Origin: Rubrivivax sp.
GTDB lineage: Bacteria > Pseudomonadota > Gammaproteobacteria > Burkholderiales > Burkholderiaceae_C
Reading direction: 5' to 3'
Length of the DNA stretch: 64,000 nucleotides
Assembly: GCA_020248915.1 (NCBI GenBank)
Contig: JADCGP010000015.1
Span: 1-64,000, forward strand
This document shows, piece after piece, positions 11,418-21,878 of the stretch. The notes below the pieces were generated by a model. The model was not told where the DNA came from, ran no database searches, and worked only from the letters and a program-made list of their open reading frames with translations. Made by a program: the position numbers and the translations under genes. How positions within the stretch are numbered: position 1 is the first letter of the stretch; each line of letters begins with the position of its first letter.

Positions 11418-12740
11418 ATGACCCTGCCGCCTTCCCCCCATGCCGACCCCGCGGGCTTCCTGCGCGCCCTCTACGACGCCGCCGTCGAGCGCGCGCTGCC
11501 GGCGGCGCAGATGGCCGCGCTGCTGCCGGCGCCGCCGCGCGGGCGCACGCTGGTGCTGGGCGCGGGCAAGGCGGGCGGCTCGATGGCTGCGGCGCTGGAC
11601 GCGCTGTGGCCGGCCGACGCGCCGCTGTCGGGGCTGGTGGTCACGCGCTACGGCCACGTGCCGGCGGCGTGGCGCGCGCGGCCCGGGCGCATCGAGGTGG
11701 TGGAGGCCGCGCACCCGGTGCCCAACGACGCCGGCCGGGCAGCGGCCGGGCGCATCGCGGCGCTGGCGCGCGGGCTCACGGCCGACGACCTGGTGATCGC
11801 GCTGGTCTCGGGCGGGGGGTCGGCCCTGCTCGCGCTGCCCGCGCCGGGCCTCACGCTCGAGGACAAGCAGGCGGTCAACAAGGCGCTGCTGAGGAGCGGC
11901 GCGGCCATCGACGAGATGAACTGCGTGCGCAAGCACCTGTCGGCCATCAAGGGCGGACGGCTCGCGGCGCTGTGCGCGCCCGCGCGCGTGGTCACGATCC
12001 TGATCAGCGACGTGCCCGGGGACGACCCCGCCATCATCGCCAGCGGCCCCACCGTGCCCGACGCCACCACCTGCGCCGACGCGCTGGCCATCTGCCGGCG
12101 CCACGGCATCGAACTGCCGCCGGCGGCGCGGGCCGGGCTCGAGAGCGGGGCCTTCGAGACGCCCAAGCCCGGCGACGCCGCCTTCGCCGGCCACGAGGTG
12201 CGGATGCTGGCCACGCCGCAGCAGAGCCTGGAGGCGGCGGCCGAGCTGGCGCGCGCGGCGGGCATCGCGGCGCACGTGCTCAGCGACGAGATCGAGGGCG
12301 AGAGCCGCGAGGTGGGCAAGGTGCACGCGGCGCTGGCGCGCGCCGTGGCGCGGCGCGGCACCGCCGGCGGCCCGTTCGCAGCGCCCTGCGTCATCCTGTC
12401 GGGCGGCGAGACCACGGTCACCGTGCGCGGCGACGCGTCCACGCTCGGCCGCGGCGGCCGCGCCGGCGAGTTCGCGCTCGGCTGCGCGATCGCGCTGCAG
12501 GGGCAGCCGCGGGTGTGGGGCCTGGCGGCCGACACCGACGGCATCGACGGCGTCGAAGACAACGCCGGCGCCCGCTTCGGCCCCGACACGCTGGCGCGCG
12601 CCGCGGCCGCGGGCGTCGCGCCTCAGGCCCACCTCGACCGGCATGACAGCTACGGCTTCTTCGCCGCGCTCGGCGACCTGGTCGTCACCGGGCCGACCTA
12701 CACCAACGTCAACGACTTCCGCGCGCTGCTGGTGGGCTGA
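11418..12740 (+). CDS. Glycerate 2-kinase (MOFRL/GckA-TtuD family)
   Basis: 440 residues, the family's normal size. N-terminal glycerate-kinase region with LGAGKAGGSM near 46-55, the central SGGGSALLALP (nucleotide binding) and the conserved NCVRKHLSAIKGGRLA, then the MOFRL region ILSGGETTVTVRG and GLAADTDGIDG with GPTYTNVNDFRALLV at the end. It phosphorylates D-glycerate to 2-phosphoglycerate, feeding glyoxylate/tartrate-derived carbon into glycolysis. The start ATG at 11418 follows a 59-bp gap and matches the usual N-terminus. Next to pgi, forming a small central-carbon group. Confidence 0.93.
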   Translation: MTLPPSPHADPAGFLRALYDAAVERALPAAQMAALLPAPPRGRTLVLGAGKAGGSMAAALDALWPADAPLSGLVVTRYGHVPAAWRARPGRIEVVEAAHPVPNDAGRAAAGRIAALARGLTADDLVIALVSGGGSALLALPAPGLTLEDKQAVNKALLRSGAAIDEMNCVRKHLSAIKGGRLAALCAPARVVTILISDVPGDDPAIIASGPTVPDATTCADALAICRRHGIELPPAARAGLESGAFETPKPGDAAFAGHEVRMLATPQQSLEAAAELARAAGIAAHVLSDEIEGESREVGKVHAALARAVARRGTAGGPFAAPCVILSGGETTVTVRGDASTLGRGGRAGEFALGCAIALQGQPRVWGLAADTDGIDGVEDNAGARFGPDTLARAAAAGVAPQAHLDRHDSYGFFAALGDLVVTGPTYTNVNDFRALLVG

Positions 12741-12772
12741 CGGGCCGCGGGCGCTCGGGTGTAATCGGGGCC

Positions 12773-14367
<1,595 letters not shown>

Positions 14368-14371
<4 letters not shown>

Positions 14372-15021
14372 TCGCGATGCAGCCGCAGACCCTCTCCGAC
14401 GACCGTCCCGCCATCGTCTTCGACTTCGGCGGGGTGCTGTTCCGCTGGCACCCGCCCTCGATGCTGCGGCGCGTGGTGCCGCACCTGGCGCACGACGAGG
14501 CCAGCGCCGCGCACTGGGTGCGTGAGATCTTCCAGGGCTACGGCGGCGACTGGCAGGCCTTCGACCAGGGCCGCGTCGAGGTGCCCGACCTGGTGCGCCG
14601 CATCGCGCGCCGCACCGGTGCCGGCGAGGCCGACGTGCAGGCCGTGGTGGACGCGGTGCCGCACGAGTTGCAGCCGATCGAGCCGGCGGTGGCGCTGCTG
14701 GCGCGGCTGAAGGCCGCGGGCCGGCGCCTGTACTTCCTGTCGAACATGCCCGCGCCGTACAGCGACCACCTCGAGCGCACGCACGGCTTCGTGCGCTGGT
14801 TCGACGACGGCATCTTCTCGGCGCGCGTGCTCGAGGCCAAGCCCGACCGCGCCATCTTCGAGATCGCGCAGCGCCGCTTCGGGCGCGCGCCGCACGAGCT
14901 GGTGTTCCTCGACGACCACGTGCCCAACGTGGACGCGGCGCGCACGCTAGGCTGGCAGGCCATCCACTTCGTCGACGCGGCGCAGGCCGAGGCCGAACTG
15001 AAGGCGCACGGGCTGGCCTGA
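14368..15021 (+). CDS. HAD-family phosphatase, YihX-like
   Basis: 217 residues from the ATG overlapping the pgi stop. Motif I is VFDFGGVLF (nucleophile Asp at about 19), motif II FLSNMPA, the conserved Lys lies in ARVLEAKPD, and motif III/IV is VFLDDHVPNVDAAR. This pattern (DFGGV plus DDH.PNV) is that of the YihX-type alpha-D-glucose-1-phosphate phosphatases. Coupling to pgi fits a hexose-phosphate substrate (inference). Confidence 0.88.
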
Positions 15022-15068
15022 GTGCCTGCGACGCGTCACAGGCGCCCGGCCAGCCCGCAAACGAACCG

Positions 15069-15854
15069 ATGCCACCGATCCGCTCCGTCCTGCTCGCGTG
15101 TGCCGTCACGGGTGCCGCCACGGCAGCCGCTGCCAACCCCGCCGGCATCGCCTGGGTCCCGATCGGGCAGGGCTTCGAGATCGCGCGCACCGAGACCACG
15201 ATCGGCCAGTTCCGCCGCTTCGCGCAGGCCGCGGGCCTGGTCACGGAGGCCGAGCGCCGCGGCGGCGGCCAGGTCTACGAGGCGGGCTGGGTCACCAAGC
15301 CTGGCTGGACCTGGCGCGCGCCCTTCGGCAACCCCGCGGTGCACGACGACGAGCCGGCGGTGCACGTGACGTTCGACGAGGCGGCGGCGTTTTGCCGCTG
15401 GGCCGGGGGCCGGCTGCCGAGCGACGCCGAGTGGCTGCTGGCCGCCTACACCGAGCAGCGCACCGACCCGCCGCCGCCGCTGGCGCGCGGCCGCGCCTAC
15501 CCGTACCCGACCGGCGAGAGCCCGGTCGGCGCACAGTGCCTCGGCGACTGCGGCCCCGAGGCCGCGCGGCGCGCGGTGCGGCACGGCGCCACGCTGCTGC
15601 GCGGCGATGGCCATGCCCGCGCCGGCACCACGGTGCCGGGCGTCAACGGGCTGTTCGACATGGGGGCCAACGCCTGGGAGTGGGTGGACGAGCCGCGCAC
15701 CCCGCCCGGCTCGGATGCGGGCCGCGCCGAGCGCCGCACGCGCGGCGGCTCGTGGTGGTACGGCGCGGCGCAGATGCGCGCCGAGTTCGAGCAGGGCAAG
15801 CCGGCGGACACGGCGGTGGTCTACATCGGGTTCCGCTGCGTGCGCCCGCGCTGA
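15069..15854 (+). CDS. Formylglycine-generating-enzyme-like (SUMF1 domain) secreted protein lacking the catalytic cysteines
   Basis: 261 residues with a signal peptide (MPPIRSVLLACAVTGAATAAAA). The FGE-sulfatase fold is supported by IARTETTIGQFRRFAQAAG, EPAVHVTFDEAAAFCRWAG, RLPSDAEWLLAAY, GLFDMGANAWEWVDE, TRGGSWW and the terminal GFRCVR. In true formylglycine-generating enzymes the segment after GGSW carries two Cys that bind copper; here it reads GGSWWYGAAQMRAEF, so catalysis is unlikely. Probably a periplasmic binding or structural SUMF1 protein. Confidence 0.85.
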   Translation: MPPIRSVLLACAVTGAATAAAANPAGIAWVPIGQGFEIARTETTIGQFRRFAQAAGLVTEAERRGGGQVYEAGWVTKPGWTWRAPFGNPAVHDDEPAVHVTFDEAAAFCRWAGGRLPSDAEWLLAAYTEQRTDPPPPLARGRAYPYPTGESPVGAQCLGDCGPEAARRAVRHGATLLRGDGHARAGTTVPGVNGLFDMGANAWEWVDEPRTPPGSDAGRAERRTRGGSWWYGAAQMRAEFEQGKPADTAVVYIGFRCVRPR

Positions 15855-15911
15855 GCCCACGCCGACGCGCGCCGGTGCGGCCGGGCCCGGCCGGGCGCGC
15901 GTCGATGGCGC

Positions 15912-17063
15912 TCAGTCGCGCCAGTCGGGTGGAGGTTGCCGCTGAGCAGCGGCCTCGCCGTCGGCCAGCCAGGCCTCGAGCAGCGTCCAGGCCACCGCCA
16001 GCACCACCGGGCCGACGAAGATCCCCACCAGGCCGAAGGCGAACAGGCCGCCGATCACGCCGGCGAAGATCAGCAGCAGCGGCAGGTCGGCACCCATGCG
16101 GATCAGCACCGGGCGCAGCACGTTGTCGAGCGTGGCCACGACGGCGGTGAGCGCGAGCAGGAAGATGCCCCAGCCGGTGTCGCCGTTCCAGAACGCCCAC
16201 AGCGCCGCCGGCACCAGCACGGGCACCGGACCCACCTGCGCGATGCACAGCATGAACACGAGCGCCGTCAGCAGCCCCGCGAACGGCACGCCGGCCAGCG
16301 CCAGGCCCGCGCCCGACAGCAGCGACTGCACGATCGCCGTCACGCCGACGCCGAGCGCCACGCCGCGGATCGCATCGCCCGCCAGCTGCACGACCCCCGC
16401 GCCGCGCGTGCCGGCCAGGCGGCTGCCGATGCGGCGCGCCAGCCGCGCGGCCTCGTCGCCGTGCGCGTACATCACCGCGGCGATCACCACCGTCAGCAGG
16501 AACTGCAGCAGCAGCACACCGATGCCGCCCACCTCGGCGACGAACCAGCGCGTCAGGTTGCCGGCGTAGGGCGACACCTTGGGCAGCAGCTCCGACAGCC
16601 CGAGCGCCCGCAGCTGCGCCCAGGCGCCTTCGAGCGCCGGGCCGACCAGCGGCAGCGTGCGCAGCACCTCGGGCAACTGCTCCGGCGGCCGCCAGGACGC
16701 GGCCAGCCGGGCCCAGTCGGCGAGCCGGTCGGCGTTGTCGACGATGGTGACGATGGCGCCCACCAGCGGCAGCACGAAGAGCAGGAACAGCAGCAGCGTC
16801 ATCACCGCCACCGCCAGCCCGCGCCGGCCCCACAGCCAGCCCTGCAGCCGCAGCAGCAGCGGCCAGGTGGCCACGACCACCATCGCCGCCCAGACCAGCG
16901 GGCCGAGGAAGGGGCGTGCGATCCAGAACGAGGCCGCCAGCAGGCCGCCGAGGGCCAGCACGGTGAAGGTGGTGCGCGCGAGGTCGCGCCCGCCGGGTCG
17001 GGCATCGACCGGCCCGGCGGCGGATGCATCGGCCGGCGGGCCGCCGCCCGGCGCCGATGCCAT
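15912..17063 (-). CDS. AI-2E family transporter (PerM/YdiK-like)
   Basis: 383 residues. About eight membrane helices in the AI-2E exporter pattern: two at the N-terminus (LALGGLLAASFWIA, WAAMVVVATWPLLL), two around residues 65-95, a large soluble region, then the conserved C-terminal helical block with GPVPVLVPAALWAFWNGD and the DNVLRPVLI motif. The ATG shares its first base with the last base of the DUF3299 stop (TGATG), so it is translated as the last gene of the minus-strand ABC cluster. The substrate is unknown; family members export AI-2, other small molecules or act as Na+/H+ antiporters. Confidence 0.9.
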   Translation of the reverse strand: MASAPGGGPPADASAAGPVDARPGGRDLARTTFTVLALGGLLAASFWIARPFLGPLVWAAMVVVATWPLLLRLQGWLWGRRGLAVAVMTLLLFLLFVLPLVGAIVTIVDNADRLADWARLAASWRPPEQLPEVLRTLPLVGPALEGAWAQLRALGLSELLPKVSPYAGNLTRWFVAEVGGIGVLLLQFLLTVVIAAVMYAHGDEAARLARRIGSRLAGTRGAGVVQLAGDAIRGVALGVGVTAIVQSLLSGAGLALAGVPFAGLLTALVFMLCIAQVGPVPVLVPAALWAFWNGDTGWGIFLLALTAVVATLDNVLRPVLIRMGADLPLLLIFAGVIGGLFAFGLVGIFVGPVVLAVAWTLLEAWLADGEAAAQRQPPPDWRD

Positions 17064-17749
17064 CAGCGCCTCTTCTCCTCGTAGGGCGCCACCTGCACGG
17101 CCTCGATGCGGTAGCCCGACATGCCCATGTAGGAGTCGGTGCGGACGGCCCTGATCGGGCCGCTGACCCACACCGTGTCCATCGAGCGCAGGCCCTTGGC
17201 CGGCGTGCGCGGCAGCACGTGGATGATCTGGTTGGCCGGCGGCGGCGGGCTGTGGATGCAGGCGCCGAAATAGGGCACGAGCAGGAACTCCTTCAGCCCT
17301 TCCTTGCTGTCCTCCAGCGGCACGACGAAGCCGGGGATGCGCACGCTCTGGCCCTCGATGGCCGGGTTGGCGGGCGCGCTGTCCCAGACCTCGCGCATGC
17401 GCTTGAGCATCTTGACGGCGCGCGGGTCGCCGTCGTCGAGCAGCTGGAAGTTCAGGTCCTTGAAGTCCTTGAACGGATCCCAGTTCGGGGGCACCAGCGC
17501 CTCCCACTGGATCGTGCGCGGGGCGGCCGGGGAGGCAGGCGTGGCGGGGGTCGTGGCGGGGGGCGCTGCGCCCTGCAGCGGCGGCTTCATCAGCGGCACG
17601 CCGTCGCGGGCCTGGGCCTGGGCCTGGGCAGCGGCAGGCAGCAGCAGCGCACCGGCCAGCGCGACCAGCGCGGCCGGCAAGGCCGGCAAGGCCAGCGCAG
17701 CGCCGGCGGCGAGGGCGCGGGCCGGCAAGGTGGCGAAGGCGTTCTTCAC
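17063..17749 (-). CDS. DUF3299 domain-containing exported protein
   Basis: 228 residues from a GTG that overlaps the permease stop by four bases. It has a signal peptide (hydrophobic stretch ending AAAQAQA near residue 45), a proline/alanine-rich linker, then the DUF3299 core: IQWEALVPPNW, VRIPGFVVPLE, LKEFLLVPYFGACIHSPPPPANQIIHV and MDTVWVSGPI. The Cys-His-Ser-Pro-Pro-Pro-Pro segment is the hallmark and may bind metal. DUF3299 genes are typically found beside DUF2796 and LolD-like ABC genes in zinc-uptake (Zrg-type) loci, which fits its position here. Confidence 0.9.
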   Translation of the reverse strand: MKNAFATLPARALAAGAALALPALPAALVALAGALLLPAAAQAQAQARDGVPLMKPPLQGAAPPATTPATPASPAAPRTIQWEALVPPNWDPFKDFKDLNFQLLDDGDPRAVKMLKRMREVWDSAPANPAIEGQSVRIPGFVVPLEDSKEGLKEFLLVPYFGACIHSPPPPANQIIHVLPRTPAKGLRSMDTVWVSGPIRAVRTDSYMGMSGYRIEAVQVAPYEEKRR

Positions 17750-19023
17750 AGGCGGGGCGAGAGCCCGTCGGCCAGCGACAGGCGATAGGCGCGCCATCCG
17801 GGCACAAGGCTGGCAAGCATACCCGCCGCCAGCACGGCACCGAACAGCGCCCACTGCGCCGCCGTCGGCGCGCCCGGCTGCAGCGTGATGCCGAAGCTCT
17901 GCTGCACCCAGGGCTGCGTGGCCACCACCGCGGCCGCCGCCGCGGCGGCGCCGAGCAGCGCTCCGGCGCCGGTGACGAGCGCGCCCTCCAGCGCCAGCAG
18001 TGCCAGCACGTGGCGCGGGCCGGCGCCCACCGCGCGCAGCACGGCCAGCTCGCGCCGGCGCTCGTTGAGCCCGGCCAGCACCACCGCCACCAGGCCCGCG
18101 AGGCTGACCAGCGCCACCAGGCCCGACAGCGCGAGCAGCGCGCGCTCGCCCAGGCCCACCGCCTGCCACAGCTCGTCCAGCGCCACGCCGGGCAGCACCG
18201 CGAGCAGCGGCTCGGCCTCGTAGTCGGCCACGAAGCGCTGCACGTTGAAGACCGCCACGCGGTTCTTCAGGCCCACCAGTGCCGCGGTCACGGCCTTGGG
18301 CTCGAGGTCGAACTTGCGTGCCGCCTCGGCCGGGATCGCGAGGCCCGGGATCGGCGCCCCGCCGGCCCAGTCGAGGTGGATGGCCTCGATGGCCTGCAGG
18401 CTGACATGCACCGTGCGGTCCACCGGCGTGCCGGTGCGGGCCAGCACGCCGACGACGGTGAAGGGCTTGTCGGCGTGCTCGGCGGCCAGGCCGCTCGCCT
18501 CCAGGCCATGGGTGAGCGTGATGCGCTGGCCGAGCCCGTAGCCCAGCGCGTCGGCGACCTCGGCGCCGAGCACGGCCTCGTACAGGCCGTCCAGCGTGCC
18601 CGCGAAGGCCCGGCCCTGGGCCAGCACCAGCGGCTGGCGCTCGCCGTACAGGAAGCGCTGGAAGTACTCCGTGCTGGTGCCCAGCACCGGGAAGCCGCGG
18701 TGCGAGTCGCCCAGGGCGAGCGGCACCACCCAGGCCACGGCCCGGTGCGCCGCGACCGCGCGCACGCCGTCCATCGAGATCTGGTTGGTGGCGCCGCCGA
18801 CACGGAACACCGCATACAGCATCAGCTGCACCGGGCCCGTGCGGGCGCCGATGACGAGATCGGTGCCGCTGACGGCCTGGCTGAAGCTCGAGCGGATGTC
18901 GGTGCGCAGGCGCTCCAGCGCCAGCAGCAGCGCGGTGGCCAGCGCGATGGACAGCACGACGAGCGCGAGCGTGCCGCGCCGGTTCCACGCGCTGGCCGCG
19001 GCGATGCCGAGCAGGGCCTTCAT
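17746..19023 (-). CDS. ABC transporter permease, FtsX/MacB type
   Basis: 425 residues. One N-terminal membrane helix (ALVVLSIALATALLLALERL), a large periplasmic domain (about residues 45-280) and three C-terminal helices (ALLALSGLVALVSLAGLVAVVLAG, the LALLALEGALVTGAGALLGAAAAAA stretch, and one near residue 390), the FtsX topology. ATGA overlap with the upstream ATPase gene and GTGA overlap with the downstream DUF3299 gene show a coupled operon. Inferred role: mechanical coupling of ATP hydrolysis to a periplasmic zinc-related function. Confidence 0.92.
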   Translation of the reverse strand: MKALLGIAAASAWNRRGTLALVVLSIALATALLLALERLRTDIRSSFSQAVSGTDLVIGARTGPVQLMLYAVFRVGGATNQISMDGVRAVAAHRAVAWVVPLALGDSHRGFPVLGTSTEYFQRFLYGERQPLVLAQGRAFAGTLDGLYEAVLGAEVADALGYGLGQRITLTHGLEASGLAAEHADKPFTVVGVLARTGTPVDRTVHVSLQAIEAIHLDWAGGAPIPGLAIPAEAARKFDLEPKAVTAALVGLKNRVAVFNVQRFVADYEAEPLLAVLPGVALDELWQAVGLGERALLALSGLVALVSLAGLVAVVLAGLNERRRELAVLRAVGAGPRHVLALLALEGALVTGAGALLGAAAAAAAVVATQPWVQQSFGITLQPGAPTAAQWALFGAVLAAGMLASLVPGWRAYRLSLADGLSPRL

Positions 19024-19763
19024 GCCGACGCCCCCGCGGTCGCCGTTTCCGTGGCCGTCGCGTCCGTGTCTGCCCTGGCGCGGTTGAGCGCCGGCAGCGA
19101 CAGCCGCTCGTCGAAGCGGCCGGCCAGCCGCTCGTCGTGGCTGACGAAGACGAGCGTGCTGCCGCGCGCGGCGCAGGCCTCGAGCAGCAGGGTCATGAAG
19201 TCGTCGCGGCGTGCGGCGTCCAGCGCCGAGGTGGGCTCGTCGGCGATCACGAGCTCGGGCGCACCGAGCAGCGCCCGCGCCGCGGCCACGCGCTGCTGCT
19301 GGCCCACCGACAGCGCCAGCGCGCGCCGGTCGTGCAGAGCCGCGGGCAGGCCCATGCGCTCGAGCAGTTCGCGCGCCGCCGCCGGCGGGCCGCCCGTGCA
19401 GCGCGCGGCGCGGTGCGCCGAGAAGCGCGCCGGCAGCAGCACGTTGCCGAGCACGCTCAGGTAGGGCAGCAGGTTGAACTGCTGGAAGATCACGCCGACG
19501 TGATCGGCACGGCGCGCGTCGCGGCGCGCCGCGGGCAGCGCGGCCCAGTCCTGGCCGAGCAGCGCGACGCGTCCCGCGTTGGGTGCCGGCCGCGCCACGA
19601 GCACGCCGGCCAGCAGTGCCAGCAGCGTGCTCTTGCCGCAGCCGCTCGGCCCGTGCAGGAATACGCTGCGGCCGGCGGCGACTTCCAGCGTGCCGATGTC
19701 CAGCAGCAGCGTGCCGGCCGGGCTGCCGGGCCAGGCGAACCGCAGGTCGCGGATCTCGATCAC
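19020..19763 (-). CDS. ABC transporter ATP-binding protein, LolD/MacB type
   Basis: 247 residues from a GTG start (an upstream ATG is out of frame). Walker A GPSGCGKS at 38-45, Q-loop VGVIFQQFNLLPYL, signature LSVGQQQR, Walker B LVIADE followed by PTSALD, and the H-loop VFVSHDERLAG. It energises the FtsX-type permease encoded four bases downstream. The gene lies 96 bp after the DUF2796 gene. Confidence 0.94.
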   Translation of the reverse strand: MIEIRDLRFAWPGSPAGTLLLDIGTLEVAAGRSVFLHGPSGCGKSTLLALLAGVLVARPAPNAGRVALLGQDWAALPAARRDARRADHVGVIFQQFNLLPYLSVLGNVLLPARFSAHRAARCTGGPPAAARELLERMGLPAALHDRRALALSVGQQQRVAAARALLGAPELVIADEPTSALDAARRDDFMTLLLEACAARGSTLVFVSHDERLAGRFDERLSLPALNRARADTDATATETATAGASA

Positions 19764-19859
19764 GGGGCTTCGGTCATCGGGTCTCGATCCTGCCGCCTCG
19801 GTGCGCCGCGCCCGCTGCGCGGCCCTGAGCGGCTGGGCCCGGGCATGCGGTGCGCGTGC

Positions 19860-20438
19860 TCAGCGCGGCAGCGTGATGCGCGCGTTCGGCCGCCGCAGCG
19901 TGGCCTTGGCCTGGCCGCGCGGCGTGGCGACCTGGACCTCGAGCCGCTTCAGGCGCGGGAAGGCCTCGAACAGCCCCACCTCGACGAAACCCGCCTGCGC
20001 GCCCGCCGTGCAGCCGAACTCGAAACTGCCTTCGAGGTCGGCGTGCGCGCTGCCCTGGGCCGGGGCCGGCGCCTTGCCCAGCCCGAGCGGGGCCGAGGCC
20101 AGCTCCACCTTGCCGGCCGTGCAGCCGGCCGCGCCGTCGATGCGGAACAGCGTGGCCGCATCGCGCAGCCGGGCCACCGCCGCGGCCACCGCGGCGCGCT
20201 CGGCGTCGGTGCGCGGCGCGCGCTCGAAGCCGACCAGGTTGTCCAGTGGCGTGTCCAGCTCGATCACCACGCGAGCGGCCTCGACGGCGATGTCCAGCCG
20301 CGCGACCCCGTGCTCGTGGGCCTTTCCGGCATGGGCGATGCCGAGGGCTGTGCTGCCGGCCAGGGCGAGCAGCAGCATGGCCGGCAAGCCGCGGCGGACG
20401 CGGGAGGGAAGGAACGGGTCGAGAGGAAGCAGGTGCAT
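19860..20438 (-). CDS. DUF2796 (ZrgA-like) exported protein
   Basis: 192 residues with a signal peptide (LPAMLLLALAGSTALGIAHA). After cleavage comes GKAHEHGVARLDIAVEAARVVIEL, the histidine-containing N-terminus typical of DUF2796 proteins, then LDNLVGFERAP, FRIDGAAGCTAGKVEL and a C-terminal beta-rich part with FEFGC. In Vibrio the homologue ZrgA is a periplasmic component of a second zinc-uptake system encoded with an ABC ATPase and permease. First gene of the minus-strand cluster. The 150-bp upstream shows no recognisable Zur box. Confidence 0.87.
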   Translation of the reverse strand: MHLLPLDPFLPSRVRRGLPAMLLLALAGSTALGIAHAGKAHEHGVARLDIAVEAARVVIELDTPLDNLVGFERAPRTDAERAAVAAAVARLRDAATLFRIDGAAGCTAGKVELASAPLGLGKAPAPAQGSAHADLEGSFEFGCTAGAQAGFVEVGLFEAFPRLKRLEVQVATPRGQAKATLRRPNARITLPR

Positions 20439-20587
20439 GCGCGGGCGGATTGGCGTGCTTAACGGCGCGGGAGTGGGATTGTCGCCGCGTCCCGTCGGCC
20501 GCGCATGCCCCCACGTCGCCGCGGCTTCGTCCGGCCCGGCGTGCAGGGTTCGCCGGCGCCGGGCCCGGGTGCCGGGTGCAGCGCCAG

Positions 20588-20764
20588 TCAGGCCGGCTCG
20601 GGCGCCGGCTGGCGCCGCGGCGCCGGCGGCCGCCAGGCCTGCGGCGCCGGCACCTCGGGCAGGTCCTCGGCGAAGGCTTCGCTGCGGAACCACGCCGGCA
20701 CCGTGTCGGCGAAGGCGGGCGGCTCGGGACGGCGGCGATCGGCGGTGAAGTCGAACGGGAACAT
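20588..20764 (-). CDS. Small hypothetical protein, 58 residues, proline-rich
   Basis: The ATG has a GGAG ribosome-binding site about seven bases upstream. The product (MFPFDFTADRRRPEPPAFAD...) has a folded-looking start and a Pro/Ala/Arg-rich end, no signal peptide and no known domain. It is divergent from the 5'-nucleotidase gene and sits between two annotated genes. Supported only by the ribosome-binding site and position. Confidence 0.5.
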   Translation of the reverse strand: MFPFDFTADRRRPEPPAFADTVPAWFRSEAFAEDLPEVPAPQAWRPPAPRRQPAPEPA

Positions 20765-20881
20765 CGCGGCTCCAGCAGGGGGCGGCCGCGTGGGCGTGGA
20801 TGCGCGGCCGGACGGAAATGCATGCTCGCACCCGCATGTGGCAGCCGTGTGTCGGGCCGGCCGCGGCGTAGCATCGGCGCC

Positions 20882-21781
20882 ATGCCCGCCACGCTCGAAG
20901 GCCAGCTCGTCGTCGCCATCTCCTCGCGCGCGCTGTTCGACTTCGAGGAGGAGAACCGCGTCTTCGAAGCCGCCGACGACCGCGCCTACATGCGGCTGCA
21001 GCTCGAGCGGCTGGAGCAGCCGGCGCAGCCGGGCGTGGCGTTCTCGCTCGTCAACAAGCTGCTCGCCTTCAACCAGGATGGCCAGCCCCGCGTGGAGGTG
21101 GTGATCCTGAGCCGCAACGACCCCGTCTCCGGCATGCGGGTGTTCCGTTCCGCCCGCCGCTACGGGCTGCCGGTGCAGCGCGGGGTGTTCACCCGCGGCC
21201 AGAGCCCGTGGCGCTACCTGGAGCCGCTGGCGGCCAACCTGTTCCTCAGCACCAACGAGGCCGACGTGCGCTCGGCCCTGGCCGCGGGCGTGCCGGCGGC
21301 GCGCGTGTTCCCGCAGAGCGCGCGTGCCTCCGAGGCCCACCCCGACGAAGTGCGCATCGCCTTCGACGGCGACGCGGTGCTGTTCTCCGACGAGGCCGAG
21401 CGCGTGTACCAGCGCGAGGGCCTGGCCGCCTTCCAGGACCACGAGCACGCGCGCGCCGCCACGCCGCTGGCGCCCGGCCCCTTCAAGCCGCTGCTGGAGG
21501 CGCTGCACCGCCTGCAGCAGCAGCCGGCCGCTGCCATGCGGCTGCGCACCGCGCTCGTCACCGCCCGCAGCGCACCGGCCCACGAGCGCGCGATCCGCAC
21601 GCTGATGGCCTGGCAGATCGACGTCGACGAGGCCATGTTCCTCGGCGGCCTGCCCAAGGGCCGCTTCCTGCGCGAGTTCGAGCCCGACTTCTTCTTCGAC
21701 GACCAGACGGGTCATGTCGAGAATGCGGCGCCGCACGTGCCGGCGGGGCATGTGGCTTCGGGGGTCGTGAACGACGGGTAG
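20882..21781 (+). CDS. 5'-nucleotidase (cytosolic 5'-nucleotidase family, PF06189)
   Basis: 299 residues covering the family from its conserved start (LVVAISSRALFDFEEENRVF, like the family's D/EN region) through EVVILSRNDPVSGMRVF, LFLSTNEADVR, the catalytic-site-like IAFDGDAVLFSDEAE and the C-terminal RTLMAWQIDVDEAMFLGG with FDDQ. It dephosphorylates nucleoside 5'-monophosphates. The start at 20882 matches the family N-terminus; longer upstream frames are shadow sequence. Confidence 0.9.
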   Translation: MPATLEGQLVVAISSRALFDFEEENRVFEAADDRAYMRLQLERLEQPAQPGVAFSLVNKLLAFNQDGQPRVEVVILSRNDPVSGMRVFRSARRYGLPVQRGVFTRGQSPWRYLEPLAANLFLSTNEADVRSALAAGVPAARVFPQSARASEAHPDEVRIAFDGDAVLFSDEAERVYQREGLAAFQDHEHARAATPLAPGPFKPLLEALHRLQQQPAAAMRLRTALVTARSAPAHERAIRTLMAWQIDVDEAMFLGGLPKGRFLREFEPDFFFDDQTGHVENAAPHVPAGHVASGVVNDG

Positions 21782-21878
21782 GGGCCGGGTGGGGCCCCGG
21801 TCTGGCCCTGGTCTGGCCCTGTCTTGCCGTGGGCGGGCCGGGCTTGTGGTCGCTGCGGTCTCGGTGCTTGGGCTGCGG

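Noticed and set aside
15855-15911. Intrinsic terminator between the SUMF1-like and AI-2E genes
   Set aside because: The palindrome cggccgggcccggccg could fold but there is no T-run and such GC palindromes are expected by chance here.
20439-20587. Zur box upstream of the DUF2796 gene
   Set aside because: No sequence resembling the AT-rich Zur palindrome could be found; the region is uniformly GC-rich.
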